Shown here: positions 44,427 to 53,270 of the stretch, in pieces
Layout of the letters: the number at the start of each line of letters is the position of its first letter
How positions within the stretch are numbered: the first letter of the stretch is position 1
Origin: Alteribacillus persepolensis
Lineage (GTDB): Bacteria > Bacillota > Bacilli > Bacillales > Marinococcaceae
NCBI RefSeq assembly: GCF_900099605.1
Contig: NZ_FNDK01000021.1
Span: 1-60,431 of the forward strand
Direction of reading: 5' to 3'
Length of the DNA stretch: 60,431 nt
Notes under the pieces: model-generated
Told to the model about the DNA's origin: nothing
Seen by the model: only the letters and a program-made list of their open reading frames with translations
The model's database searches: none
Position numbers and translations under genes: made by a program

Positions 44427-46049
44427 ATGAAATACGAAGAGCTGATGAATCGTTTTTCATGGGAAGAAGTAATAAAAACATTTGATTGGGATATGAATGA
44501 ATACTTTAATGCTGCCCATGAGTGTTGTGACCGTTGGGCAGATGACCCTAATCGTATTGCCATTTACTGGGAAAATGAGGCAGGACATAAAGAAACATGG
44601 ACGTTTCATAAACTAAAAGAACAGTCTAATCGAATGGCTAATGCACTTCGAGCGAAAGGAATAAAAAAAGGTGATCGCGTAGCTGGTTTACTAGGGAAGG
44701 ATATGGAACTGTACGTTACTGTACTGGCAGTGTGGAAAATTGGTGCTGTTTATGTTCCTTTATTTACAGCATTTGGTCCTGAAGCAATTAGATATAGACT
44801 TGAGAATGCTGGATGTAAAGTTTTACTTACAAACCAAGAACAAGCAAATAAATTGAAAAGGACAGATATTTCCACAGAACTTATACTTATTGACGGCCTT
44901 ACAAAAAACGGACAAACATTTTGGGAATATATCAACTCTTTTTCTGATGAACATGAAACAGAAAAAACCGATGTGATGGACCCATGCACTATTCAATACA
45001 CTTCTGGTTCAACTGGTTTACCAAAGGGGGCTGTATGGGCGCACAAAATTTTTGTCAGTTCCTACCCATTTTTGCGATACGGCATAGGTGTTGAACCTGG
45101 TGATAGATTGTATGGAGGAGCTGATCCAGGCTGGGCATTCGGTCTTATCAATTGCACTTTTGCTCCTTTAAGTTTTGGAATTTCTATTCTTTCCTATAAA
45201 GGACCATTTGACGTTGCTACTGTTTATAGATTACTTGAAGAATATAAAATTTCCAATTTTGCTTATGCACCTACTGCTTTTAGAATGATGATGGCTGCAG
45301 GTCCTGAACTTGTCAAGAAATATAACATCCAAGTCAAAAAATTCAGTAGTGCTGGAGAGCCTCTAAACGCAGAAGTAGTACGCTTCTTTAGAGAAAATTT
45401 CGGCCGGGAAATTTATGATCAATATGGTGCAACAGAAACAGGTATGATTGTTAATAATTTAAATGTGACGGACATGACGGTTAAACCAGGTTCTATGGGA
45501 CTGCCTGCACCGGGTTTTCATATTGCAATAGTAGATAATGACGGAAATCCAGTGAAAAAGGGGGATGTAGGGCAAATTGTAGTAGACACCACTCATTTCC
45601 CTCAATTTTTCCTTGGGTATTGGAATGCTCCCGAAAAAACGGAAAGTAAAATGCTCGGAAAATGGTTCCAAACTGGTGACTTAGCAAATCAAGATGAAGA
45701 AGGGTATTTTTGGTTCCAAGGCCGCGATGACGATATTATTTCAAGCGCAGGATATCGAATTGGCCCATTTGAAGTAGAGAGCAATCTCATTGAACACCCA
45801 GCAGTGAGCGAAGCTGCTGTCGTAGGTAAACCTGATAGCGCAAAAGGCGAAATAGTAAAAGCATTTGTCGTTTTGAATCCGTCTTTTCAAGGGTCTGATG
45901 AGCTGGCAAAAGAATTAAGTAATTTTGTAAAGGGAAAATTATCTAAACACCAGTATCCAAGGGAAGTGGACTTTGTCGAAAGTCTTCCTAAAACACCAAG
46001 CGGTAAGATTCAGAGATACCTTTTGAGAAAAGAATCGGCTAAAAATTAA
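44427..46049 (+). CDS. Acyl-CoA synthetase (AMP-forming), acetyl-CoA synthetase-like
   Basis: Activates a short or medium-chain acid to acyl-CoA. Motifs: YTSGSTGLPKGAVWAHK, GGADPGWAFG, YGATETGM, WFQTGDLANQDEEGYFWF, SAGYRIGPFEVE and the intact C-terminal catalytic lysine box PKTPSGKIQRYLLR. 540 residues from ATG 44427, which lies 8 bases after GGGG; the GTG three codons earlier is less likely. Unlike the two CaiC-like ligases, it retains the catalytic Lys. Co-transcribed with the iron alcohol dehydrogenase, it could activate an acid product downstream. Confidence 0.9.
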   Translation: MKYEELMNRFSWEEVIKTFDWDMNEYFNAAHECCDRWADDPNRIAIYWENEAGHKETWTFHKLKEQSNRMANALRAKGIKKGDRVAGLLGKDMELYVTVLAVWKIGAVYVPLFTAFGPEAIRYRLENAGCKVLLTNQEQANKLKRTDISTELILIDGLTKNGQTFWEYINSFSDEHETEKTDVMDPCTIQYTSGSTGLPKGAVWAHKIFVSSYPFLRYGIGVEPGDRLYGGADPGWAFGLINCTFAPLSFGISILSYKGPFDVATVYRLLEEYKISNFAYAPTAFRMMMAAGPELVKKYNIQVKKFSSAGEPLNAEVVRFFRENFGREIYDQYGATETGMIVNNLNVTDMTVKPGSMGLPAPGFHIAIVDNDGNPVKKGDVGQIVVDTTHFPQFFLGYWNAPEKTESKMLGKWFQTGDLANQDEEGYFWFQGRDDDIISSAGYRIGPFEVESNLIEHPAVSEAAVVGKPDSAKGEIVKAFVVLNPSFQGSDELAKELSNFVKGKLSKHQYPREVDFVESLPKTPSGKIQRYLLRKESAKN

Positions 46050-46435
46050 AGGCACAAGGTTCATTACTCTAAAACAAAACTCTCTGTCAAATACTGTATG
46101 GATTAGATTCCCTACCCTATTTTTTTCTTCCAGCTTCCGTTGTATTAATCAGACAGACGCATCGTGCGATGAACGGTCAAACCAGGATATTCTCCTGTTT
46201 GCATAAAAGAAAGGTTCACGGTGAAAAACAGGACTTCTTCTGTCAACACCGAGGTCTAGCGTTGATAACGCTTGACCAAAAGTAGCCGTTATGGGAACCT
46301 TTTATTCCCATACACTTTATGACAGGTTCATTATGCACCCATATCCTCTCCTTTGTCCTTTGGTCCGTCAACTTAAGGGTAACAAAATGAGAGGAATGGG
46401 TGTTCTTTTTTTCTTTCACTAATACAGCGTCTGTC
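46050..46435. other. Convergent intergenic stretch with hairpins
   Basis: GGTCTAGCGTT (46253-46263) and AACGCTTGACC (46267-46277) form an 11-bp stem with one mismatch and a 3-base loop; ATGGGAA/TTCCCAT at 46291-46311 is a second stem. Neither has a T-run, so they are not clean terminators. A minus-strand open frame from 46461 to 46243 overlaps the neighbouring gene and is not recognised. Confidence 0.4.
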
Positions 46436-47092
46436 TTATGAATCAAATGCATGTAAAGCATTCACACTATGCGCAAACGCTGAACCTGCCTTCAGTGCCG
46501 TTGCCACCATAATAGATTCAGCTAATTCTTCTTTTGTTACGCCTGCTTTCTTTGCTCCTTTTGTATGAATATCAATGCAGTACGCACAACCTGTGGTGTG
46601 AGCGACAGCAACAGCAATCAATTCTTTTTCTTTTACGCTTAATATACTTTCTTTCATGGCACGTTTATCAAAATCAATAAACGCCTGAAATACATCTCCA
46701 TTTAACTCCGAAAATTCTTTTAATCGCTTGAAATAAGATGCTTTATAGAAGGATTCTCCGCCCTCTTGATCATAAGCATTCAATGCATTCACTCCGTGAG
46801 CAAATGCAGAACCTGCTTTTAATGCCGTTGCTACCATAATGGCTTCAGACATTTCTTCTTTGGAAACATCCTGTGATTTTCCTTGCTTCACATGAAGATC
46901 AATACAATAAGGACAACCTGTTGTATGGGCAACAGCCATAGCAATAAGTTCTTTTAATTTTTTTGAAACTTTTCCCTCTGCTAGTGCCTGCTTATCAAAC
47001 TGCATAAAAGCTTTGAATGTGTCTGGCACAAGATCGCTTAGTTCCCCAACACGATTAAAATATGACTTTTTATACAATTCCTCTGTACTCAA
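46436..47092 (-). CDS. Duplicated carboxymuconolactone decarboxylase / AhpD-like protein
   Basis: 218 residues made of two ~107-residue AhpD-like domains in tandem. Each has F..FDK..., LKELIA(M/V)AVAHTTGC, a CxxC site (CPYCIDLH in the first, CAYCIDIH in the second) and EAIMVATALKAGSAFAH. The halves are similar enough to show an internal duplication. AhpD-like CxxC proteins are thiol reductases or peroxidase partners; true decarboxylases usually lack CxxC. I start at TTG 47092, 8 bases after GGGGAGG. It is an isolated gene. Confidence 0.88.
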   Translation of the reverse strand: MSTEELYKKSYFNRVGELSDLVPDTFKAFMQFDKQALAEGKVSKKLKELIAMAVAHTTGCPYCIDLHVKQGKSQDVSKEEMSEAIMVATALKAGSAFAHGVNALNAYDQEGGESFYKASYFKRLKEFSELNGDVFQAFIDFDKRAMKESILSVKEKELIAVAVAHTTGCAYCIDIHTKGAKKAGVTKEELAESIMVATALKAGSAFAHSVNALHAFDS

Positions 47093-47408
47093 CTGTTCGT
47101 CCTCCCCATTCACTATATTTATTGTTTTGTTGTGCAGTAGAAGAGATCATGTGTCATTGGCGGAAATTTTCGTTAAGTACATATTATCATCTTCACACAC
47201 AAGAAAACAAAAATTATGAATATTTCAAACGGAAGTTCATCTTCATAACACAGGCATGTATGTATCATTTCCTCCGTTGCTCCTCTTTTTTTGCCGAGAA
47301 TGAAACAGCGTGATAAGGGATAAACCTGCGTATTCTACGCAGCGCTTTGAGGCTGTTTAATTTTCCTGGTACGAATGAGCATTTTTCTTCTGTTCCTATC
47401 AATGCAGC
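47093..47408. other. Intergenic stretch, no gene recognised
   Basis: Contains the promoter region of the AhpD-like gene; no other feature was seen. Confidence 0.4.
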
Positions 47409-47456
47409 TTTGAATTACCACCACTTAGCTAATACTTGAAATGGCGGTAATTCAAA
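47409..47456. terminator. Inverted repeat after glcF
   Basis: TTTGAATTACCACC (47409-47422) mirrors GGCGGTAATTCAAA (47443-47456) with one mismatch, 4 bases after the glcF stop. No T-run on the minus strand, so its terminator role is uncertain. Confidence 0.4.
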
Positions 47457-47459
47457 TAG

Positions 47460-48860
47460 TCAATGAGTGATTTTTCCTGTTTTACCGACGTGAAATTCCT
47501 CTGTACTGTTCCTTTCATTATCTTCTGCATGTTTCTGTCCATTCTCATACGCTTCTAGGAGGAAATCCGCGATGTGAACAGCTTCTACCTGATCAAAAAG
47601 GCCTTCACGTTCAATTCCAAGTTTCATCTGGAGCAGACAGCCTGGGTTAGCTGTCACAACCGTCTTGGCTCTTGTTTGTTTCGTTTGCTTCATTTTATAA
47701 TCCAGGATTTGCATCGACATTTCTGACTCGGTAATATTATAAATTCCTGCCGATCCGCAGCAGCGTCCAGCATCCTTCATCTCAACATACCGGACACCTT
47801 CGATGGATTGCAGCAGTTTTCGAGGTTCCATAAAAATTCTCTGGACATTTCTTAGGTGGCAGGAGTCCTGATACGTCACAACCCGCTCCTTTACCTGAAG
47901 AGGTAATTGATCAAATCCTGCATCCATTAGGACACTGGTGACATCTTTAATTTTTCTTGAAAATGCCTTAGCTCGCTCTTGCCATTCAGGTTCTCCCCTC
48001 AATAAATGGCCGTAATCAACAAGAAACGCTCCGCACCCGCCGGCGTTAGTAATGATATAATCGACATCTGCAGCTTCAAATGCTTCGATGTTCCGCTTTG
48101 CCATTTCTTTTGCATTATTAACCTCCCCGCTGTGCCCATGTAAAGCACCACAACATCCCTGAGTTTCTGGTATAACAATCTCACACCCAGCATACTGCAG
48201 CAGTTTCGTAGTAGCTTCATTGGTTTGCCTGAAAACTGTGTCCATTAAACATCCCGCAAAGAATGCCACCTTTTTCGTTGACCGATTGATTGGCAGAAGG
48301 TGTCGCGGGCGTTGTTGCATTTCACGTTTTGTCGGGACACTCGGCAGGACTTTTTCCATCATTTCTAATGTGTCGGGCAGCAATTTCATGATACCGAGTC
48401 TTTTTGCGGTGTTTCGAAGACCAGAACGTTGGTAGAATCCCAATAACCCGGTCAGCCTAATCATCCTATTCTGGTGAGGAAATAGCTGGTTGAACACGAG
48501 ATTCCGAATAGTTTTTTTCGGCACGGACTTTTTCTCATGCTGATGCAGGGCATCTCGGGCCTGTTCCAATAAGTGTCCAAAGCGAACACCAGAAGGGCAG
48601 ACAGGTTCACATGCTCTACATCCCAAACACATATTTATCGACTGTTTCACTTCCTCGCTTGGCTCAATTTCTCCATCAACCAAGCCTTTCATCAAAGCAA
48701 TCCGGCCTCGGGGGGAATGAACCTCATTTTTCCCTGTTTCTATATAGGTCGGGCAGCTCGGCAGACAAAATCCGCATCGTGTACAATTCAGGAGTTCATC
48801 ATAGTCGATTCTTTCCTTCATGGCACTTTGGATATTTTCCTTTTCCTTCTTTCCCGTCAT
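47460..48860 (-). CDS. glcF: Glycolate oxidase iron-sulfur subunit
   Basis: 466 residues. Two 4Fe-4S motifs lie near the N-terminus (CTRCGFCLPSCP and CLGCRACEPVCP), and two cysteine-rich CCG-type domains follow (CCGALHGHSGE and RCCGSAGIYN). This is the electron-transfer partner of GlcD that passes electrons to quinone. The ATG overlaps the glcD stop (ATGA), which indicates translational coupling. The C-terminal tail after residue ~445 is charged and poorly conserved. Confidence 0.9.
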   Translation of the reverse strand: MTGKKEKENIQSAMKERIDYDELLNCTRCGFCLPSCPTYIETGKNEVHSPRGRIALMKGLVDGEIEPSEEVKQSINMCLGCRACEPVCPSGVRFGHLLEQARDALHQHEKKSVPKKTIRNLVFNQLFPHQNRMIRLTGLLGFYQRSGLRNTAKRLGIMKLLPDTLEMMEKVLPSVPTKREMQQRPRHLLPINRSTKKVAFFAGCLMDTVFRQTNEATTKLLQYAGCEIVIPETQGCCGALHGHSGEVNNAKEMAKRNIEAFEAADVDYIITNAGGCGAFLVDYGHLLRGEPEWQERAKAFSRKIKDVTSVLMDAGFDQLPLQVKERVVTYQDSCHLRNVQRIFMEPRKLLQSIEGVRYVEMKDAGRCCGSAGIYNITESEMSMQILDYKMKQTKQTRAKTVVTANPGCLLQMKLGIEREGLFDQVEAVHIADFLLEAYENGQKHAEDNERNSTEEFHVGKTGKITH

Positions 48861-50269
48861 TTATTAACCACCACCCTATTTCTTTCCGCTTGAGTAAAGA
48901 CCTTGCCCGGATTCATAATGCCGTTGGGATCTAGTGCCGCTTTGATGCTTCGCATCGCTTCAATTCCAGCTTCTCCTGCTTTTAGGTGCAGATGTGGAAG
49001 TTTCATTGCCCCAACTCCATGCTCTCCCGTAATAGTTCCGCCTAGTTCTACTGCTTTATGAAAAATTTCCTCAAATGCTTTTTCCACTCGCGTAATCTCA
49101 TCTTTATTTCGGATATCCGTAAGACATGTGGGGTGCAAATTACCATCCCCTGCATGGCCAAATGTACAGATAGAAACCTCATATTTAACGGCAATGTCGT
49201 TAATCGCCCTTACCATTTTAGCAATCTCGGAACGAGGCACTGTAGCATCTTCCAAGATTGTAGTCGGTTTTAGTCTAGAGAGAGCGGATAACGCTGTCCT
49301 TCTAGCAGAAGTCAAAGCATCCGCTTGTTGTTTTGATTCAGCAACGGTAACTTTAAATGCATTGTTTTCTTTACATAGTACAGCTATCCGTTCCATGTCT
49401 CTTGCTACCACTTCAGATGCACCGTCTTGCTCAATTAATAAAACGGCTTGAGCATCAGTAGGCAACCCTATCTGAGCAAAGTCCTCGACAACCCTCACAG
49501 TAGCCTGATCAAGAAATTCCAAGGTGGCCGGGATGATTCGATTGGCAATAATGGCAGATACCGTCTCTGCTGCAGATTCCAAATCCCGGTAGAGCGCAAG
49601 CATTGTTTTCTTTGTTTCTGGCTGTGGAATCAACTTTAATGTTGCCTCAGTAACGATGCCCAATGTACCTTCTGAGCCAACATACAGCCTGGTCAAATCA
49701 TAACCCGCCACGTCTTTGGCCAGCTTGCCGCCAGTGCGGATGATTTTTCCATTAGGAAGGACAATTTCTAATCCGAGGATGTAATCTCTGGTCACCCCAT
49801 ATTTTAACCCGCGCAATCCTCCTGAATTTTCACTGATATTCCCGCCTATCTGGGAGATGTGCATCGAGCCTGGATCGGGTGGATAAAAAAGCCCGACTTC
49901 TTCGGCGACTTTGTTTATGTCCTTAGTGAATACACCGGGCTGGGTTCTAATAGTGAGATTTTCCTCATCAACTTCTATTATTTGATCCATTCGGTTGAAC
50001 AAGAGTACAATTCCACCTTCCAAAGGGGTAGTACCAGCGCACAAATTTGTGCCAGACCCCCTTGGAACAATCGGTATGTTCTCGTTATTGCATACCTGAA
50101 CGATGGAGGCCACTTCATTCGTTGTTGCAGGGGATACCACTGCATCAGGCATCGCCTGATATTGAGAAGTCGAGTCATAGGAGTAAGCAAGCAAGCTTGC
50201 GGTATCCGTTTTCATGTTCTCCTGCCCCGCAATCGATGCAAGTTGATCTCTCGCCTTTTCCGTTAGCAT
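48857..50269 (-). CDS. glcD: Glycolate oxidase FAD-binding subunit
   Basis: 470 residues. The FAD_binding_4 domain has VVSPATTNEVASIVQ, PRGSGTNLCAGTTPLEGG and GGLRGLKYGVTRDYILGLE; the C-terminal domain has FGHAGDGNLHPT and GTITGEHGVGAMKL. It oxidises a 2-hydroxyacid such as glycolate to the 2-oxoacid. AAGGAG lies 7 bases before the second ATG (50269), used here; the first is at 50275. GlcE is not present, as in many Bacillota. The CdaR-type activator gene directly upstream suggests control by glycolate/glycerate-like acids. Confidence 0.92.
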   Translation of the reverse strand: MLTEKARDQLASIAGQENMKTDTASLLAYSYDSTSQYQAMPDAVVSPATTNEVASIVQVCNNENIPIVPRGSGTNLCAGTTPLEGGIVLLFNRMDQIIEVDEENLTIRTQPGVFTKDINKVAEEVGLFYPPDPGSMHISQIGGNISENSGGLRGLKYGVTRDYILGLEIVLPNGKIIRTGGKLAKDVAGYDLTRLYVGSEGTLGIVTEATLKLIPQPETKKTMLALYRDLESAAETVSAIIANRIIPATLEFLDQATVRVVEDFAQIGLPTDAQAVLLIEQDGASEVVARDMERIAVLCKENNAFKVTVAESKQQADALTSARRTALSALSRLKPTTILEDATVPRSEIAKMVRAINDIAVKYEVSICTFGHAGDGNLHPTCLTDIRNKDEITRVEKAFEEIFHKAVELGGTITGEHGVGAMKLPHLHLKAGEAGIEAMRSIKAALDPNGIMNPGKVFTQAERNRVVVNK

Positions 50270-50359
50270 AAGCATTCTCCTTGTTTTCTTCCTATACTAA
50301 TAGGAAAAACAGTGAAATTATACGGGTAGTTATCCAAAAAAAACCCCTCTACCACTTAG

Positions 50360-51520
50360 TTAAATTGTGTTATTAACCAAAATTGTTTTCTTCTTGGGTA
50401 TATCCTGTTTTAGCAGGCAGATGGCGACATAAAACAGAGCGATAGCCTCTGTCTTTCTTGGATCAAGACCCGTGATCTTTTTAATTTGTTTTAAGCGATA
50501 GTGAAGAGTATTGGTGTGGATATGCATATAAGAGGCTGTCTCTTTAATCGACTGGTCATGATTCAGATAGATAGCTAGAGTTGCCAGCAGTTCATCGTCT
50601 CGACGTATTCTCCCAAGTACCCTTTGAATAAATTCTTGACTGGTCTCTTCCTTAATCTCCTCCAAAACAATATCGAGTAGTAAATCTTCATATTGAATAA
50701 AACCTTCCTTGGTCTTTGCAACGTTTAACGCGATTTCTGCTTCCTTATAAGCCTTATGAATTTGATAGGTAACAATCGACTTGCTAAGACCAACAATCAG
50801 ATTAGCCTGATATTTAACCTTGATAGATTGCTGACATCTTTTTAATTCACTCTTTAGACAGTCTTTTGATTCTTTCCCTTTATAAGTTTTGAATACCATA
50901 AAACGTCCGTCTCCCCACCGAATCATAAAGTCTTCTTTCTTTGGAAAATGCCTTTTGAATACGTCAAGAAGGTACGTTTGTATCTGCTTGAAATCCTTAT
51001 CAGACTGTTTAGCATCCAGCTCCACAAAGGCACAGATGTAAGGGGTGCCGATAGCAACTCCTAATACTTGTCCCTTGCGAATAAATTCCTCGTCCACTTC
51101 TTTTGCATATACCCATTCGTGGAAATACGCCTCAAGTCCCCTCAGCTCCCATTCCTTTTGTTCAATATGATAAGCTTCTTTAATCATTAATTCGGTCATT
51201 TTTCGAATTAGATCTGCATATGGTTCTACTGTTAAAGGATCCCCGGTTATCCCAATGACACCGATCACTTCATTATCAAAGAATATGGGAAGATTAATTC
51301 CTTCTTTCACCCCCTGTAGCACCTGAGTTTTCTCCTTTGTTATATAATATTTATACTCCATTTTCATGGCAAACACAGCACCTTCATGAAAATTCCCTAT
51401 ACGCTCTTGGTCCGTCGAAGCAGTGATTATACCGCTTTTATCAACGATGATTAGTTCTTCTTTGATGATATTATGTACTTCCTTGATGATCTTTACAGAA
51501 AGTTCTGGTAATAATTGCAA
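50360..51520 (-). CDS. CdaR-family transcriptional regulator
   Basis: 386 residues. The N-terminal sugar-diacid-recognition domain (LLPELSVKIIKEVHNIIKEE, NLPIFFDNEVIGVIGITGDP) is followed by a GGDEF-like middle part and a PucR-type C-terminal helix-turn-helix (NHDQSIKETASYMHIHTNTL, HYRLKQIKKITGLD). I start at TTG 51520 after GGTGAG, matching the usual start of the family; a longer frame to 51592 lacks family similarity. It sits ~90 bases upstream of glcD on the same strand and is the probable activator of glcDF. Confidence 0.88.
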   Translation of the reverse strand: MQLLPELSVKIIKEVHNIIKEELIIVDKSGIITASTDQERIGNFHEGAVFAMKMEYKYYITKEKTQVLQGVKEGINLPIFFDNEVIGVIGITGDPLTVEPYADLIRKMTELMIKEAYHIEQKEWELRGLEAYFHEWVYAKEVDEEFIRKGQVLGVAIGTPYICAFVELDAKQSDKDFKQIQTYLLDVFKRHFPKKEDFMIRWGDGRFMVFKTYKGKESKDCLKSELKRCQQSIKVKYQANLIVGLSKSIVTYQIHKAYKEAEIALNVAKTKEGFIQYEDLLLDIVLEEIKEETSQEFIQRVLGRIRRDDELLATLAIYLNHDQSIKETASYMHIHTNTLHYRLKQIKKITGLDPRKTEAIALFYVAICLLKQDIPKKKTILVNNTI

Positions 51521-51867
51521 GGGATATCTCACCAACCTTTTCAAAAGAATCTCAATTTTTAATGAAACATTTATTATAGTTTCTAAAATCAAATGCTGTG
51601 GCGGGATCTATGAGCTCCTGTTCCTTTATCCTACCTGAATTGTTTGTCTTTTTAACTAATGGTGTAATAACTCTCTTATGCGTGAGCACTCAAAGTGTTT
51701 AAAACCAACCGCATGTCGTTTTCATCACTTTGGTTATTCAGCCCTTCCATCGTTTCGTAACCGCAGAAGAAGCAGTACGGAACGGTTGTACTGCATTCTT
51801 AAAGGTTTTGTCCTGAATAACACGTAACACAAAGACTTAAGTCCACTTCGCACAATGCCTTTAATAC
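51521..51867. other. Intergenic stretch, nothing recognised
   Basis: No gene, repeat or clear regulatory site was identified apart from the terminator that follows. Confidence 0.4.
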
Positions 51868-51900
51868 AGAAAAAGCTGCAGAACAATTTTCTGCAGCTTC
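51868..51900 (-). terminator. Terminator after DJ-1/PfpI gene
   Basis: AAGCTGCAGAA (51873-51883) and TTCTGCAGCTT (51889-51899) form a perfect 11-bp stem with a 5-base loop; on the minus strand TTTCTG follows. Confidence 0.8.
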
Positions 51901-51917
51901 ACCTGGATATAGAATTC

Positions 51918-52490
51918 CTATACTTTAGCACTCTCTTTAACGTTCAATAGTTTAAAGAATTCTTTCATAAAGCCAGGTAAATCCGGCCATGCATGGCCGG
52001 ATACAATATTGCCTTCCACATGCAACATCTTTTCCATGTACACAGCCCCTGCAGCTTCAACTTCTGGTCTGCAAGCGGAATAAGCAGTCATTTCACGCCC
52101 TTTAATAAAATCACGAACGGTCGTCAAAACCAGTTGGCCATGGCAAATAACACCAAGCGGCTTGTTTTCCGAAAGGAAATGGGCGGTAATTTCCTGTATT
52201 TTTTCATCCATACGAATATATTCAGGAGCCCGGCCCCCTGGGATAATCAGACCGGCATAATCAGCTGGGTTAACATCTTCCACAGCTGCATGAGCATCAA
52301 TTTTATATCCCCATTTCTCCGTAAATGTATCCATTTCCGGCAGAAAATCATGAATCACTGTCTGAAGGCTTTTCTTCTTAGGTGCAGCAATGGTACAACT
52401 GATATCTTCCTCAATACAACGGTAATAAGGATAGAATACTTCCAATGCTTCTACTGCATCACCTGTGATAATAAGTACTTTTTTGCTCAT
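51918..52490 (-). CDS. DJ-1/PfpI family protein
   Basis: 190 residues with the DJ-1/PfpI fold: KVLIITGDAVEALEVFYPYY (conserved Glu), DYAGLIIPGGRAPEYIR, and the nucleophile elbow GVICHGQLVL with Cys near residue 116. Family members are proteases, glyoxalase III-like enzymes, amidases or chaperones, and this branch is unassigned. AAAGGTGAGG precedes the ATG. It follows the DUF59 gene by 44 bases on the same strand, so the amidohydrolase, DUF59 and this gene probably form one operon. Confidence 0.88.
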   Translation of the reverse strand: MSKKVLIITGDAVEALEVFYPYYRCIEEDISCTIAAPKKKSLQTVIHDFLPEMDTFTEKWGYKIDAHAAVEDVNPADYAGLIIPGGRAPEYIRMDEKIQEITAHFLSENKPLGVICHGQLVLTTVRDFIKGREMTAYSACRPEVEAAGAVYMEKMLHVEGNIVSGHAWPDLPGFMKEFFKLLNVKESAKV

Positions 52491-52534
52491 TTTACCTCAC
52501 CTTTCTTTTTTAATTGATAATGTTAAGAGCTCTT

Positions 52535-53236
52535 CTAATTTTTCCCGCTCAAGTGATAGCGGGCTTCTAGAAGACCTCTGCAATAGTGTCCATTGAACTC
52601 CATGCTCAACCGGGTGCTTTTTATACCAAACATATAGCCCGGCAATTCTTCGATGGAAATCTTCTTGCCTTCATGATCCGTGATAGCATATACATTAGCT
52701 TCTGGATGCATTAATTCCTGTTTTTTCACCAAATATTTCTCTCTTAAACTTGCACCTTCCCAAGACAAGTTCAAGCATTTCAGTTGGTCAACAGTCAATG
52801 CAATCACTTGCTTTTCATCCAGAAGATCATTGTTCAACAAGTGCCTAACTAGCCGGTCTTGCCGGGCGTAAAAAGCTTTAATCTGGAACTTTCTTCTAAG
52901 TCCTTCTAGTTCCCCGTCTGACTGACCATTGAAGGAATTACTGAATTTCCTCCCGCGAGTCACTCCTTCATTGATTTCCTCAGAAGCGGAATGATCAATT
53001 AGTCGCACCTTAATAGATTCCACCCAATCCAATTCAGAGACGTACAGCCTGATATCCTCAGCCATAATATAAGCAAAATTGGGAGAACACCAGTACGTCG
53101 GTAGCCGGAATACGATTTCAACATCATTTTCATCAATGATAGTCCGATCAATAAAACCAAGTTCTGGTAGCGGCTGATCCAATTCTGGATCGTGTACCTT
53201 CTGCAGCTTGCCCTGAACTTCCTGCTCTTTCTGCAT
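52535..53236 (-). CDS. DUF59/MIP18-domain protein with long C-terminal extension
   Basis: 233 residues. Residues ~1-95 are a MIP18/PaaD-like Fe-S assembly domain (VHDPELDQPLPELGFID, RLPTYWCSPNFAYIMAEDI with the conserved Cys). The remaining ~140 residues are unlike standard members and contain LDEKQVIALTVDQLKCLNLS and a conserved-looking FNGHYCRGLLEARYHL tail. Such proteins are known beside amidohydrolase genes in soluble di-iron monooxygenase (propane/phenol type) clusters. Here the amidohydrolase gene is present 34 bases upstream, but no monooxygenase is. AAAGGG precedes the ATG. Confidence 0.82.
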   Translation of the reverse strand: MQKEQEVQGKLQKVHDPELDQPLPELGFIDRTIIDENDVEIVFRLPTYWCSPNFAYIMAEDIRLYVSELDWVESIKVRLIDHSASEEINEGVTRGRKFSNSFNGQSDGELEGLRRKFQIKAFYARQDRLVRHLLNNDLLDEKQVIALTVDQLKCLNLSWEGASLREKYLVKKQELMHPEANVYAITDHEGKKISIEELPGYMFGIKSTRLSMEFNGHYCRGLLEARYHLSGKN

Positions 53237-53270
53237 ACACTCACCCTTTCTGATTATATGGGGAGCCTCT

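Noticed and set aside
46243-46461. Minus-strand 72-codon frame after the AhpD-like gene
   Set aside because: It overlaps the real gene's end, has no ribosome site and matches no family I know.
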